Source of the DNA: Cloeon dipterum
Lineage: Eukaryota > Arthropoda > Insecta > Ephemeroptera > Baetidae
DNA length: 64,000 nt
Assembly (NCBI RefSeq): GCF_949628265.1
Contig: NC_088787.1
Location: forward strand, 10,778,501-10,842,500
Direction of reading: 5' to 3'
Part shown: one piece after another, positions 1 to 11,600 of the stretch
Position numbering within the stretch: position 1 is the first letter of the stretch
Layout: each line of letters begins with the position of its first letter
Translations under genes and position numbers: made by a program
Notes under the pieces: model-generated
The model's database searches: none
The model's input: only the letters and a program-made list of their open reading frames with translations
Told to the model about the DNA's origin: nothing

Positions 1-298
1 TAGAACTTTTCCCGCCACTCCCGGTTTCCCGCTCTTCAGAGTGAGAGTTGTACCTATTAAAGGTTCACTAAACATCCGCTAGAGTCGCTGCAGAGCTCTA
101 ACAATAACAAAACAGCGTGTTTGCTCAAGCTGATATCGTTTTTGTGCTTATATGGCCCCTTTTTTGGGTTAGAATTCTTAAATTTAAGAAATTTTGCGAT
201 CGTTATAATATAGGACAAGAAAACAACGTAAGGTTTCTGGAGCCTGGCATCTACAACTGGTAGAGGAACACATTCACGTTGAATAAAAAACTGCAAAG
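1..298. other. Upstream region of GPN3, no gene seen
   Basis: AT-rich sequence before the GPN3 start codon. It probably holds the GPN3 promoter and 5' UTR. No convincing coding exon was found on either strand; the open frames here are short and resemble nothing. Confidence 0.4.
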
Positions 299-2215
299 AT
301 GCGGTACGCTCAACTTGTTATGGGTCCTGCAGGCTCGGGAAAGGTATTGGAATTTGACTTTAAATCTGAATGAAACTTTGATATTAAACATAGACTTAGG
401 AATTAATATCAGTCGGTTAATTTTTATGAGCTCTGTAGAGACGGCGAATCACACAACTCTGATTTAGAGTTTAGAGAACGCGGCTTCGTTATTAAAATCG
501 AGTACACATAACAGACCAATTTTGGTCATATTAATCAAATAAACCAATAGAATTGCGTAAAAGTGTAGTGACAAAAATAATAATTTGCTTTAAAATTTTT
601 GATATTTATTTTCACTCTGGAAAAAATAGCCTCTCATTTTTTTGCCTTTGATTTGAGAAAAAACAAACTCGCAATTTACTCAAAAACTATAGGGAAGAAT
701 TAAATAAAACAATATGTTATATCCAAACAATGGTCTCCCATACATAAAAAATAAAAAAACGACTCAAATTCTCAAGTCTAGTTAAATACTTAAAATAATT
801 AATTAATAATTTTTATTTATTCTCTTTCTCTGCAGTCCACTTATTGCGCGATGATGATGAAGCACGCCCAGACCGTGAAACACACCATGGAGGTGGTGAA
901 TTTGGATCCAGCTGCCGAGTATTTTGACTACACACCAAGCAAAGACATTCGGGACTTGATAAAACTGGACGACGTGATGGAAGACGAAGACCTCAGCCTC
1001 GGTCCCAATGGAGGCCTTGTGTTTTGCATGGAGTAAAGAACAAAAATTATTATCTCTTCGCCCTTGATATCTATTCTTAATTTCCTGCAGATACATGTTG
1101 CAGAATAAGGATTGGCTGGAAGAAGCGTTTGGAGATGGAGCCGAAGACGACTACATAATCTTCGACTGTCCAGGCCAAATCGAACTGTACACCCACATGA
1201 CTGTGTTTCAAGAACTTGCTGACTTACTTCAAATGTTGGAAAATGATTTTAAAACCAATTTAAATATTAATTTATCTATTTGAGATTAGGTGGGGCTTTC
1301 AAGTGTGTGGAGTCTTTCTTCTTGACTCGCAGTTCATGGTGGACGGGGCGAAATTCCTCTCTGGAACCACCGCGGCGCTAAGCACAATGGTCAACCTGCA
1401 AATTCCTCACGTTAATGTTCTCACCAAGATTGATCTGCTCAGTAAATCGGTCCGCAAAGAGCTAGACAAGTGAGTTGATTGAATATAATATTTTAATGCG
1501 GCAGTGCCCATCTTTTAGATTTTTTTCCTAATATTTTTGAGTTTATTTGCATTTTTTGGAGGGAGTATTTTTGGTGCATGTTTGCGAATCGCAAAATTGG
1601 CAAACGTTGGCTTGGAGTTATAATTTTGGATTAGTTAGTGAAATTTAATTTCATAAATTACCTGTGCGTTTTTTCAATTTTATTTTCAATCAATTTTAGG
1701 TGTTAAAATTTCACAAAATAATTAATTTTTTATTATTTTATAAATATGTTTCGTTATAAGCGCAAAATATTTTCTTCTTACAATTAGGGTTCAAATCCAG
1801 AAAAAGTAATGTTATTTCAGGCTGTTTTATTTATTTTTTAAAAATTAATTTTTCTACCTTATTTTAAAGAACAGTGTTTAGTTATTGTTTATCCATATTA
1901 CAATTAGTATAGATCAGAAAATTTCCTAATTTTAGGTATAATTGTAGATATCTGCTTCCCGACACTGAGGAGTTGATGGGCACGATGGAGCACACAAGCA
2001 AGTGGGGCCAGAAGTACTGTAAATTGACTGAAGCCTTAGGAAACGTGATTGAAAACTTCAGTCTAGTGCGTTTCATCCCTTTGGACCGGCGGGACGAAGA
2101 GAACATTGCTGATGTGCTCCTTCAAATAGACATGGCCATTCAATACGGGGAAGACCTTGACGTGAAAACAAAAGACTTTGATTACCCTGATCCAGAAGAT
2201 CAGGAGGACGAGTGA
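299..2215 (+). CDS. GPN3: GPN-loop GTPase 3
   Basis: Five exons: 299-343, 836-1032, 1091-1234, 1290-1469 and 1936-2215, giving 281 residues, close to the usual length of about 284. GPN3 is a cytoplasmic GTPase that, with GPN1, helps assemble RNA polymerase II and bring it into the nucleus. The G1 loop GPAGSGKST is split by intron 1 after [11 protein letters not shown] and the diagnostic GPN insert (LGPNGGLVF) lie in exon 2, and [11 protein letters not shown] (G3) in exon 3. TKIDLLSK carries the guanine-specificity residues in exon 4. The tail VRFIPLD...IQYGED matches animal GPN3. All joints keep frame with GT-AG ends. The first ATG gives the family's usual start, [15 protein letters not shown]. 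The 3' end faces EndoG, with 63 bp between the two stop codons. An ATTAAA signal lies at 2230-2235. Confidence 0.95.
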
Positions 2216-2278
2216 TTTTATTTAATATTATTAAAAGATTAACATGCTGCTAAATAACAGTGTTAAATTTCACGATTT

Positions 2279-3400
2279 TCACGCCCATCTGCCGTTGATT
2301 TTGTTCAGCTTACTCCTTGCGACTTTGTCAAAGAACAGCAGTCCAGCTGATCGCTCTATTGTCTCAGGCGGCACCTATAGATTTATTTTTTAAGTCAAAA
2401 CTGAAATTTTGGTGCTGTATAATTTACTTGAAACACATTCAAGGGAGTGTCGTCACTGATGACGGCATTTGGCATCAAATAAGCCTCCATGTCCAGCTTT
2501 TGGCTGTCGCTCTCCATGACTATTACTTTAAAAAAGTGCGTAGGTACTGCCACATTGTTTTTGCCAATCACTTGATACTTGACATAGCTTTTGCCATCTG
2601 CTTCTAACCTGAATTTTAAAATTTTTAATATCGCAGCCTTATTTAAACTTAACCTAGACCCACTTTGGTAAATACAGAGGGCCAGTGCATACGTAAACAT
2701 TCTTGTAAAAATTGGTCAGTTTTCTGACGTGCATTTCGAGCCTGTTCCATGAGTCCCGGTTGAAACCTTTTCCGACCTGAGGTGCCATGTTCGACAAGAC
2801 GAAGGTTTGGTCGCAGTGCTGCTGGGTGATTCTGTGGTTTCCTGCAGCCGCCATGTGTCCTCGGTCGAAACCACTCCCTTTGTAATCTGAATTTGTGGAC
2901 CTGTATTTCAAATTATGACTGTTTACTGTTCAAATAAGTTTGATTGGTACCTGAAGAACTCGTGAACGGACTTGTCTTCGTAGAAGTCACATTTAGCACG
3001 GTCCACTTTGTCATTTTTCTTGACAGAATCTTTGGTAATGTGCTCAAAAACCCAATTTGGCACCCGGTTTCTTTTGTCGTAAGATAAAACAAAGTCGTCC
3101 AATGACCGGATGTTGTCCAAACTGGGAAAACCAAATCGCATGATCTGGAGAAAATAAATTATTTTGGCATTATTTACGTTTTAAAATAAAATATTGACAG
3201 TGGCATACTTCAGAGACTCGGTTAACAGGCTTGATGATTGCTGGAGATTCTAATGGGGTTGCAGCCGAGACTGTGGAAAATATTGGCAGGCCAGGTTTGT
3301 CCAGCTTTTGGCTCAGTCTGTATCGCTCGGACACCATTCCGCCGAGCCATGCACTCGCTCCGACGCCCGCGATTGTGAGTATGTGATTTAGCCGTGACAT
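2279..3400 (-). CDS. EndoG: Endonuclease G, mitochondrial
   Basis: Five exons on the minus strand: 3209-3400, 2951-3144, 2664-2900, 2428-2608 and 2279-2374, giving 299 residues (human ENDOG is 297). It is a DNA/RNA non-specific beta-beta-alpha-metal nuclease of the mitochondrial intermembrane space, used in mitochondrial DNA turnover and released to the nucleus in cell death. The catalytic motif DRGHMAAAGNH begins near residue 141; family knowledge makes its His the general base and a downstream Asn (in SNMAPQ or its neighbourhood) the metal ligand. YVCTGPLYLP and EADGKSYVKYQVIG are typical EndoG blocks. The N-terminus has a hydrophobic segment (LTIAGVGASAWLGGM), as expected for a targeting and membrane anchor. 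A TTTATT at 2217-2222, read on the minus strand as AATAAA, puts its polyA signal just past the GPN3 stop, so the two transcripts probably overlap at their 3' ends. Confidence 0.95.
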
Positions 3401-4008
3401 GATGAATTATATCGTCTGGAATAGGTTTATTTAGGTTATAATATGCTGCAAAGCCGTCCAAAAATTAAAAAAAAATCGCTTGATTTATTTAAAGGAAGAT
3501 CAAATAATAAGTCAATAGAATATATTATTAAATTAAAAAAATGCTGAGAAGTGCATTATTATCATAGAAAAATAAAAATAACCAAATTTGCGGTCTGCGG
3601 TCTTTTGCATATTGGCTCCGTATCATATCTACTTGAAATAATTTTTGTTGCATAATGCATTATATTTTGGTTTTTCCAATACAATATAGTTTGTAGAAAA
3701 AGTATAATTTATTTTAATAAACAGTACAATATACCTTATTAGAGTTATAAAAACCTTAAAACAACAGCAAATTTAGAAAAAAAGTCGAAGAATTCGTCAA
3801 CTTTTACACATGAGATTATGGAACCACGCCCCCTTTTACACCACACCGTCTTGTTTTGTTTATTTCACGTCAGCTGTTATTTAGACACACCACGGCCACC
3901 ACCAGGCCACCACCACGCGGTAGTAGGACAACAAACATTCACCCGGATTGAGTTTCCACAATTTCTGAACTTTTCGCTGAATTTTAATCAAATTTCACTT
4001 AAATCACG
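3401..4008. promoter_or_regulatory. Shared upstream region of EndoG and PELP1
   Basis: The 608 bp between two diverging start codons, AT-rich. It must contain the promoters and 5' UTRs of both genes. A run of CCACCACCAGGCCACCACCA-like sequence lies near 3895-3915. No further gene is seen. Confidence 0.45.
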
Positions 4009-7000
4009 ATGGATCGAGAAGTTGAGTCAACTTTGGCCATGCTAAACAATCCCTGGGGTGACGGCAAGTCAATCAAATGCATCACTGAGACTTGGAAACG
4101 AAGCAAGCTTTTCAAAAGAGCTGTATGTAAATTGATTTTTCTCAATTGAAAAATATTTTATTTAATTTCCTTTTAGGACCATGCGACAGTGCAACCAATT
4201 GTAGCTGCTGTAAATGCCAAAATTTTGTCAGCAAATGAAAAGTGAGTGAAAGAACGTTATTTTTAATGTAATGTCACCTGAAACTTTGAATTAATTTTAC
4301 AGGATTCATGGATTGAAACTTTTGCTTCAAATTGCGGCAAGCTGTTCAGAAAGTTGCTTGAATGAATATGGTGCGCAATTTGTCCTGCAAGCAGCAAGAT
4401 CTTGCGACAAACACAACAGTTTCAATGTCAGATGCTGTGCACTATTAATTCTAAGTAAGGAGATATTATTTGATTTTTTTTTGTCAACCATAAAACTGAT
4501 TTTGACTCTCAGAACGACTCGCAAACAGAGCTGGAAAGATTCAGCCAATGGTCAAGGCTATCACAGGAAATGCAGTTGCTCAGGTTGTGGATGCACTGAA
4601 TGAAAGTTCGCCTGCTGTAAGATGCTAAAATACATTTTTAAACTTGTATCTAATTTAATTTCACGTGTGAACAGGTGAAACTTTATGCCTGCCACGCACT
4701 GTACAGCATCCTCACCCACTTTTCGAGCTCGTGTGGCTCCGTAAAGGTTTGCTAAAACTTCAAAAAAAATTTTAAATCTAATATTTGATTGTTTACAGGC
4801 AACGTTGGAGCAGAGGCTAGTAGAAATTTTAGTTATGAATGATGAGCGGGTGGCAGGCTTTGCTGCACGCTGCTTTGCAAGACTTCCATTGATAGGTGGC
4901 GGAGGGGTTGGCCAGCAGGGCCACCAAGCCGCAATTACTGGCCTGATGAAGAAGACCATTGCGGCTCTTCATCTAGAGCTCGATGGGCTTTACGAAGGAG
5001 TGCACGAACTGCCCATGGTAAATTAACTTTTGATGATTGATAACCATTAAAATTTGTGGATTTGCTGGAGACTTGACTATGATTACAGTTTTTATATTTT
5101 ATAAGTTGAATTAAAGCTTTGCTAAAGTAAATCACAAAATTTTCAGACCTATCCACTCACATCAAAAGAAAACCTCGGCCTGCCACCAGTGTCAGAAATA
5201 AAGCCAGCAATCCGGCTGCAAAAGATCAAGCAGAGGATCGAGTGTCTCTGCCTCTATCTGAGTGCTCTCTTTCTGTAAGTATTTCTATTCAGCTGCAGTA
5301 AAATCACTGAAGCCAACCTCTTATATAAATTCAGGGAGCCCATGTCGATTTCAAAAGCTGTGCCAGTTCAGGACATTTTTGGACTTGTCTGTCGAGCCAT
5401 TGGTGTCACGGGCACAAGTTTAGGGACGAGCCAGCTGATCGAAGTGTTGGTGTTAAGGGATATGATTCCTTCAGTTCACATCTCATTCATGAGCGTCATG
5501 GAGTCACTCATAGACATGTGAGTTTTTTTCTTGATTATAATACCAATAATCTTCACTGTACAATTTTAATTTTTAGCGGCAAAACCAACCTGCTGCTTTA
5601 TAATGAAACTTTTTACCAAATGATCATCAACTGCCTTTCCTGGAGGCAGCAGAAGAAGGACAGCAAAGCCAGCTACAGGTATGACCTCCGGTGTTGAGAT
5701 GATATTAGCTCCGTACACCATCACATGAACCAATTGGAAAAGCAATTATTTGTCACTTGATTAGAATATTTAATCACAGTCAATATGGAAAGAGAAACAT
5801 TTTTGATACAAAAATAATAAAGCTGTATATTTATTTTATAGCTACCTGAGAAGTAAGGTTTACGCAATGCTCTCCTGCTGGCTGAGCAACTTGAAGGGAG
5901 CCTCCGGAGTGGAAACCTTTGCTGACCGTATTGTTCCCCACATCTTCCAAGACATAACTCCTGAAAAAGAGGCAGTTGTTCTCAAAGTAAGAGTACCAGA
6001 TTGGCATAAATATTTCAATTAAACTATTTTTACATTTCATATCCAGGCTGTGAAGCAGACTTTAAAGCGAAAGAAAGGTCGTGTCGCTGACCAGTCGTCT
6101 GCAGTGCCTAATGAAACCTCTACCCAAAGAGTTTATGACGAAGATTTGTGTAGTGCTGGGCTGGAGGCGATGAATTTGATTTTGAAATCGGCTGGAAACC
6201 TCATCAAATCCTCTTTCCACAAGGTAATTTGGTTACCTTTCTTAGATTTTGTACTACATTATGCCAAATTATTTCATGTATTATCAAAATAATCACTGAA
6301 TAAATTACAAATCGAAGGAAGATATTGATCATTCGTTAAACAAAATTTAGACAAATTTACAATAATTATAAATAATTTGTATTTCTTTAAAACTTTTTAA
6401 TTTTTTAGTTTATCAGGGTTTCAAAATATAATTATTATCCAATATCTTGCAAATAACCTCATATTTAGTCAGATTTTTTTAACTGCGACAGAAAAGTATT
6501 AGGACCTGACGTTTGGACAAATTTGAAGAAATTAAATTCTTTGGAATGTAATTGACTTCTGATCAAATCCATTATTTATAATATAGATCAACACTTTCCT
6601 TGGTGCTTTCCGAATATTTATCCTTTAAATTTATTGTGAACTGTCCTTAAGAACAGTAGCTATAACTCTAATTGGTTCATCTCTTTTCTTTTGAGATGGG
6701 TGACCATCTTTGTAAAAGAGCCTGCAGTCATAATTTATTTTCCCTATACTCAGTTTTTTACAATTTCTTTAACTTTAATAGGCGATGCAAGAGCTAGTGG
6801 TCGCTTTGCTGGTCGATCTGCAGCGTGGCTTGGATCCACATCCACTGTACAGCTCCGAGAAGTGCCAACTGCAGCTGTACGAGATTTTGCAATCGCTGAT
6901 CTTGTTCCCTCATCCTCTGTGTCCGCCAGCGACTATCTACGCATCGACTCTCTTCAGTTCTGGACAGTTGAGCAATTCGAAAGAGGTACGTCGTGCTAAA

Positions 7001-7585
7001 ATCAGCAGCAATTTTACTAATTTATTCGTTTCACCGCAGATTTCAAGATTTTGCCAACAAGCCATGCAGGTGGTGCAGCGGCTCTCCTTCCCTGTCTATC
7101 CCAGCATCGTCTTGGAGTCTGAGGTGCTTGAGGATTTGAAGGACCAAGCCTTGGCCAACGCGGCTGCCGAGGAGGAGTCTGAGGAGGAGGAGGAGGAGGA
7201 AGAATCCGCTGACGAAGAGGTTCAAGTTCGACCTCAAGCGGTTGAGCTCCCCAAAGCTGTTTCAGTGATTGTTGCCGCAGAACCTGAGCCTTCTGAGCCT
7301 GAACCTCCTGAAGCATCAGAAGCTGACAGGACTGACTCAGACCTGGAGGTTCTGGAGGAAATCCCTGTGATGGCAGTGCCTGACGCTGCATCCAGTGAAA
7401 ACGACGATGAGGAGCAACAACAACCTGAGGAGATCACAATCGATGACGTTGTCACTGCCAATGATCCATGTAGCACGGAAAATGACATTGAACTGATTGC
7501 GGAGCAGCCATCGAAGAAGGCGAGGATTGAGGTGCTGGACAAAAATGCTGATGTTGCTCTCATGTTGGCGGATTTGGTTGAATAA
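4009..7585 (+). CDS. PELP1: PELP1 / Rix1-type HEAT-repeat protein
   Basis: Thirteen exons: 4009-4122, 4177-4241, 4303-4454, 4513-4616, 4675-4746, 4799-5017, 5147-5274, 5335-5517, 5577-5678, 5842-5986, 6047-6223, 6782-6985 and 7040-7585, giving 736 residues in one frame. PELP1 (yeast Rix1) is the scaffold of the nucleolar PELP1-WDR18-TEX10 complex, which works with SENP3 and LAS1L on 60S ribosome maturation. Recognition rests on helical repeats, the block FGLVCRAIGVTGTSLG and the block SYLRSKVYAMLSCWL, both typical of PELP1. The C-terminal exon has a glutamate run (about residues 597-610), further acidic, proline-rich stretches and a basic SKKAR patch, as in PELP1 tails. Human PELP1 is longer (about 1130 residues), the excess being its proline/glutamate tail. 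An AATAAA at 7581-7586 overlaps the stop codon. Intron 12 (54 bp) is open in frame. Confidence 0.86.
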
Positions 7586-8692
7586 ATAATTTTCACAAGA
7601 AAAGGTACCTTTTTCAATATCACACTTCCTCATGAACATAATATCTAGTCTTTTTTAATACTTACGTAGAACGCAGCAGATTTTTATAATAATTAGGGCT
7701 GAGAATTGTAGACGTTTTTTCTCTCAAAAAATTGTCCTCTGATTTTTAGATGATAACATTTTAAGTAAATTAATCGGTTTAATGCATTTTCCAAGTATAT
7801 GGAACAATAAGTTGCCCCGAATGTTAATAATTTTTCTGAAATTTTGGGAGGTTAAATTTTCAGGTTTCGAGAGTTGGAGGATAAAGATTGAAAAAAGTTG
7901 TAATTTTTAGTTCAAAGTGGATAGAGAAAATAAAAATTGCACGATTGATTCATTTTTACCCTAGGAACATGCTGGTTTCATGACGATTGCGTGATAATTT
8001 GTGCTCATTTGATGGTCTCTCAACGCCTGGAAGCTCACTGAAAAATTAGTCTGCGTTTTGTGTCTTCACTTCACAGCCCTTAATATGCTATTATTTGTTA
8101 AATTTCCCATTTCACATCATCGCACTATGGATTAACACAACCAAAATTAAATTTAAGAATTTTTCCTCTTATTTAATGTAGAAATACAAGGTTGAGCTGT
8201 AGCTGCACTTGTCAGCCAGCATCCTCCATGGTTACTTTTTCTCTTTTCTACCTCAAAGCTAATATTTAAATCTGAAGATAATCCTTTTGTTAGTCAAGGC
8301 TGTGGGCTAGTTCTTCAGGAAACTAACTGAGGAACTCCTATTTTTGTAAAAACCACTTAAAGGAAATAGAATAAATAAAGACCTACATTTTTTCAATTCA
8401 AGGCTTAAAGAATAGTTCAGGAAAATGCAATTTTAAACTAACTCTGCATAATAGTTTTCAATAATTAAATTTAATTATAAAGACTTTTTAATGACACAAA
8501 TTAATACTATTACACGAGATAAATTTGAATTGTTTATTGAGAGGCATTAAGTTTGATAACATCTCTTTTAAATATCAGAATTTTAATTGAAAAATACATG
8601 AACCAAACTCAAATTAACAAAAAAGTGTCCGTGCTGAACAAAGACATGGGAAAATCAATAACCACTTGAGATGCGCATAATACAACTTGCAA
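7586..8692. other. Spacer between convergent PELP1 and SCC3-like genes
   Basis: AT-rich 1.1 kb between the PELP1 stop and the stop of the minus-strand cohesin-like gene, expected to be mostly 3' UTR and spacer. The minus-strand AATAAA (TTTATT at 8533-8538) is a good polyA candidate for the cohesin-like gene. No coding exon is recognised on either strand. Confidence 0.45.
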
Positions 8693-11600
8693 TCAGTACT
8701 CTTCCGAATCACCATCTTCGATGTCTTCCATTGGAGCATCAGGGGAGTCATTGATAGGCGCCTCTTGGAATCCTAATCAAGCATCAAGTAATTTAATTAT
8801 GTAGCACAAAATAAAACAATTACCTTCAGTTAGAGCAGTGTGGTAAATTCCAAAGTACTTATTCCCAATTTTCTCGCCACGTGAGATCGGGAATTTTTTC
8901 AGCCTGAAAATTGATTTCATCAGATAGTGAACAAAAAAAAATAAATTAAAAATACGAACAATTCTCCTCTGTCTTTGGGGGTTAAAGCACCCACCAACGG
9001 AGCTCCAAATGCAGCAAGTAGAATTTCGTCTTTCTTCTGACCATTGCTAGCTTTTAACCAAAGCGATTTGTGCGTCATCAAAGTGGCCTGCCTGAATTTT
9101 TCGGAACGATTCTTGCCCAACTCCTTCATAAGATGCACAACTGATCGCTGGTATAGAGATTAATGAGCAAATAAGTCACAATTAAATAGGAAAATGTTTA
9201 GTACCTGTATGCGAAGAATGAGAGCATCCAATGTAGACTCTTCAGCTCTTTCAATGGCATCTGTTGACAATCCCATCAAGACACACAACGGCACCTTCGA
9301 AAAACCTAACTTCTCTTTAGCCTCGGCAGCCTCAGCAATGCTTTTGATTGCCTGTATAAACAGCTCTAAGAAGAGCTGGCAGACAACCTTCTGGATAGAC
9401 GTGCAACTGTCCTGTAAGGGTGATAGGGTTCAAACATTTTTCATAGCATTCACAAAATCATTTATACATCTCCAACAGCGAGGAACAGCTCTGCGGAAAC
9501 TTTCTTGAATAAGTTAATGCATTGGATGTGGCACATTACTTTCAAGGCATTAACTCTCATTCGCACACCGATTTTCGCTTCACCAGTGGGCCTCAAAATC
9601 AGCTTTTGCAAGTTGATTACCAGCAAGTCTTCATCTACTTCGACAGCTTCAGGACTGCGGAGGAGTATTTCAAAGAGATACTGCAACGCCTGTAATATGT
9701 TATATTAAATGTTTTCCTACTCTAAATATTAAATACAAAAGCTCTTAATTGAATAATTTATCTGCGTGCACATTACAAAAAATTCACTTACAGTTATGCC
9801 CACTTTAGGGCCCAATCCAGTCAGAAGGAGCCGTTGAACACCTATTGCGAATGATTTGATGGAGGGGAGAACATCATCAGATTGCTGTTCCATCTCCTCA
9901 TCACTTTCATCGTCAATCAACAAAACGTGGCAAGCTAAATTTTCAACTGTGAGGGCTTGCAAGATGAGCTGCAAAAGAACACAAATATTGAGTTATGGCA
10001 TCGGAGTATCTTGAAACTTAATTTTGTTAAATTAATCCTGTAGCGGTGAATTGATTGAAATTATATGTATATATATGTATTATTAAGATTAAAAATTCAG
10101 TCTTCACTTGAATAAATGGGGGGAATTTTATTATACAGTTGAGATATGTATTAAATAGGCAACCCACCACCATGAGGGTTTGCCAATTTAACAATGCGCA
10201 AAAAACCAGCTGTAAAAACCCACCAGTTTTGGGTTTATCCGAATTTAACCCCAAAAGGTAACATTTCATGCCAAAAAGTCTATAATTTTTGGAAAATTGA
10301 GAATATAGTGTTAGAATGTTTGGTTATTGGTGAAACAGCGGCGTAATTACTAATTATTACTGATTTGTAAAAATCGCTATTTTTTAGTCATCCCAAGAAA
10401 ACTATTTATTTTTAATAGAAATGAATGTCTTTCAGAAGAGTGCGCTAAATTCCAGAAAAACCCGCCAGTGTTTTAAATGCAGTGAGCTTTTTGAAAACCC
10501 AGACTCCCACAAGCAAAAAATAAGGCAAGTAAGGCTAACAAGACGAAAATATGTACAAAAAATCACGTTTAAGAGGTGCAATACTGCTGACTATAGACCT
10601 ACGGGGCTGAAAAAATAGCTGCACACGGAACAAGATAACAGAGATCTCCATTTTTCACAATCATATTAAAAATTTGCTGGCATTTGACACATCTCAAGAT
10701 TTGAAATTGGATATTGGTATTACCTGTTCAAATTCATCAGCGTCTTCTGATGTGACATATCTGGCCAGTTTTCTCACAATGCCCTTGCAACTCAGAGCCA
10801 ATTCTTCAGTACCATCTTCCATATTTTCAAGGCAGAATTTTGCCTGCTCCAGCGCCTCCAATGCTTCCTCGTCGGTCGCATTGCCAGAAATAATGGAAGG
10901 CAGGTCTTTTTTCCACTGCACAATGTTATTCTTGACCTCTGGGAGATCATCTAGCTTCAACTTCTTGTCCAGATCCGTACTCAAATTTTGTTGTTTGGTC
11001 TGAATCTTGATGCACTTCTCCAGGTAGACCTTCTCCTGAAAATTTATATTTTAACTTAAAACTTTTAATTTCGTTGAAACAACCTTGGCTAATTTCTGGC
11101 TGGGGATGAACTGAGAGTATCGCTTAAGAGACTCCAACACTTCCAGGTTCTCCTCGAAACGACGGGTCAGCCGGCCAAAATTACTGACCAGCAGTACTTT
11201 GAACTTCTTTTTCAACTCGCCAAGCTTCTTCTGTGAATGATTGTTAGTACCATGTCAAATATATATTTTATGCTAATTTATTAATTGGTCACATAATGAT
11301 TTTGTCTTTGCACACATCTTATTAATTTTACAAAGCTCATTTTCTTTATAGAAAAAATTGCTAAATACTAGATATTGAAAAAAATTCAGAAATATTTTTT
11401 CAAATATTACCAACATCCTAATCACTTTAACTATATTGCATTATTTATATTTATAACAAATTTTTTAATTTTTTTACAAACTACCTTGACTTGAACTTTG
11501 GGACAAACAGAAAATGTGGCGAATTTGAGCGAAGGAACATGGCAAATATTAAAATAGATAAAAATGCTAAGCAGAGCAATTTCTTCATCTAGAGAGTTTG

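Noticed and set aside
10421-10618. 65-codon frame with QCFKCSELF inside a cohesin-gene intron
   Set aside because: Resembles the tandem family's QCFKCS by one CxxC only; no further zinc ligands and no splice support.
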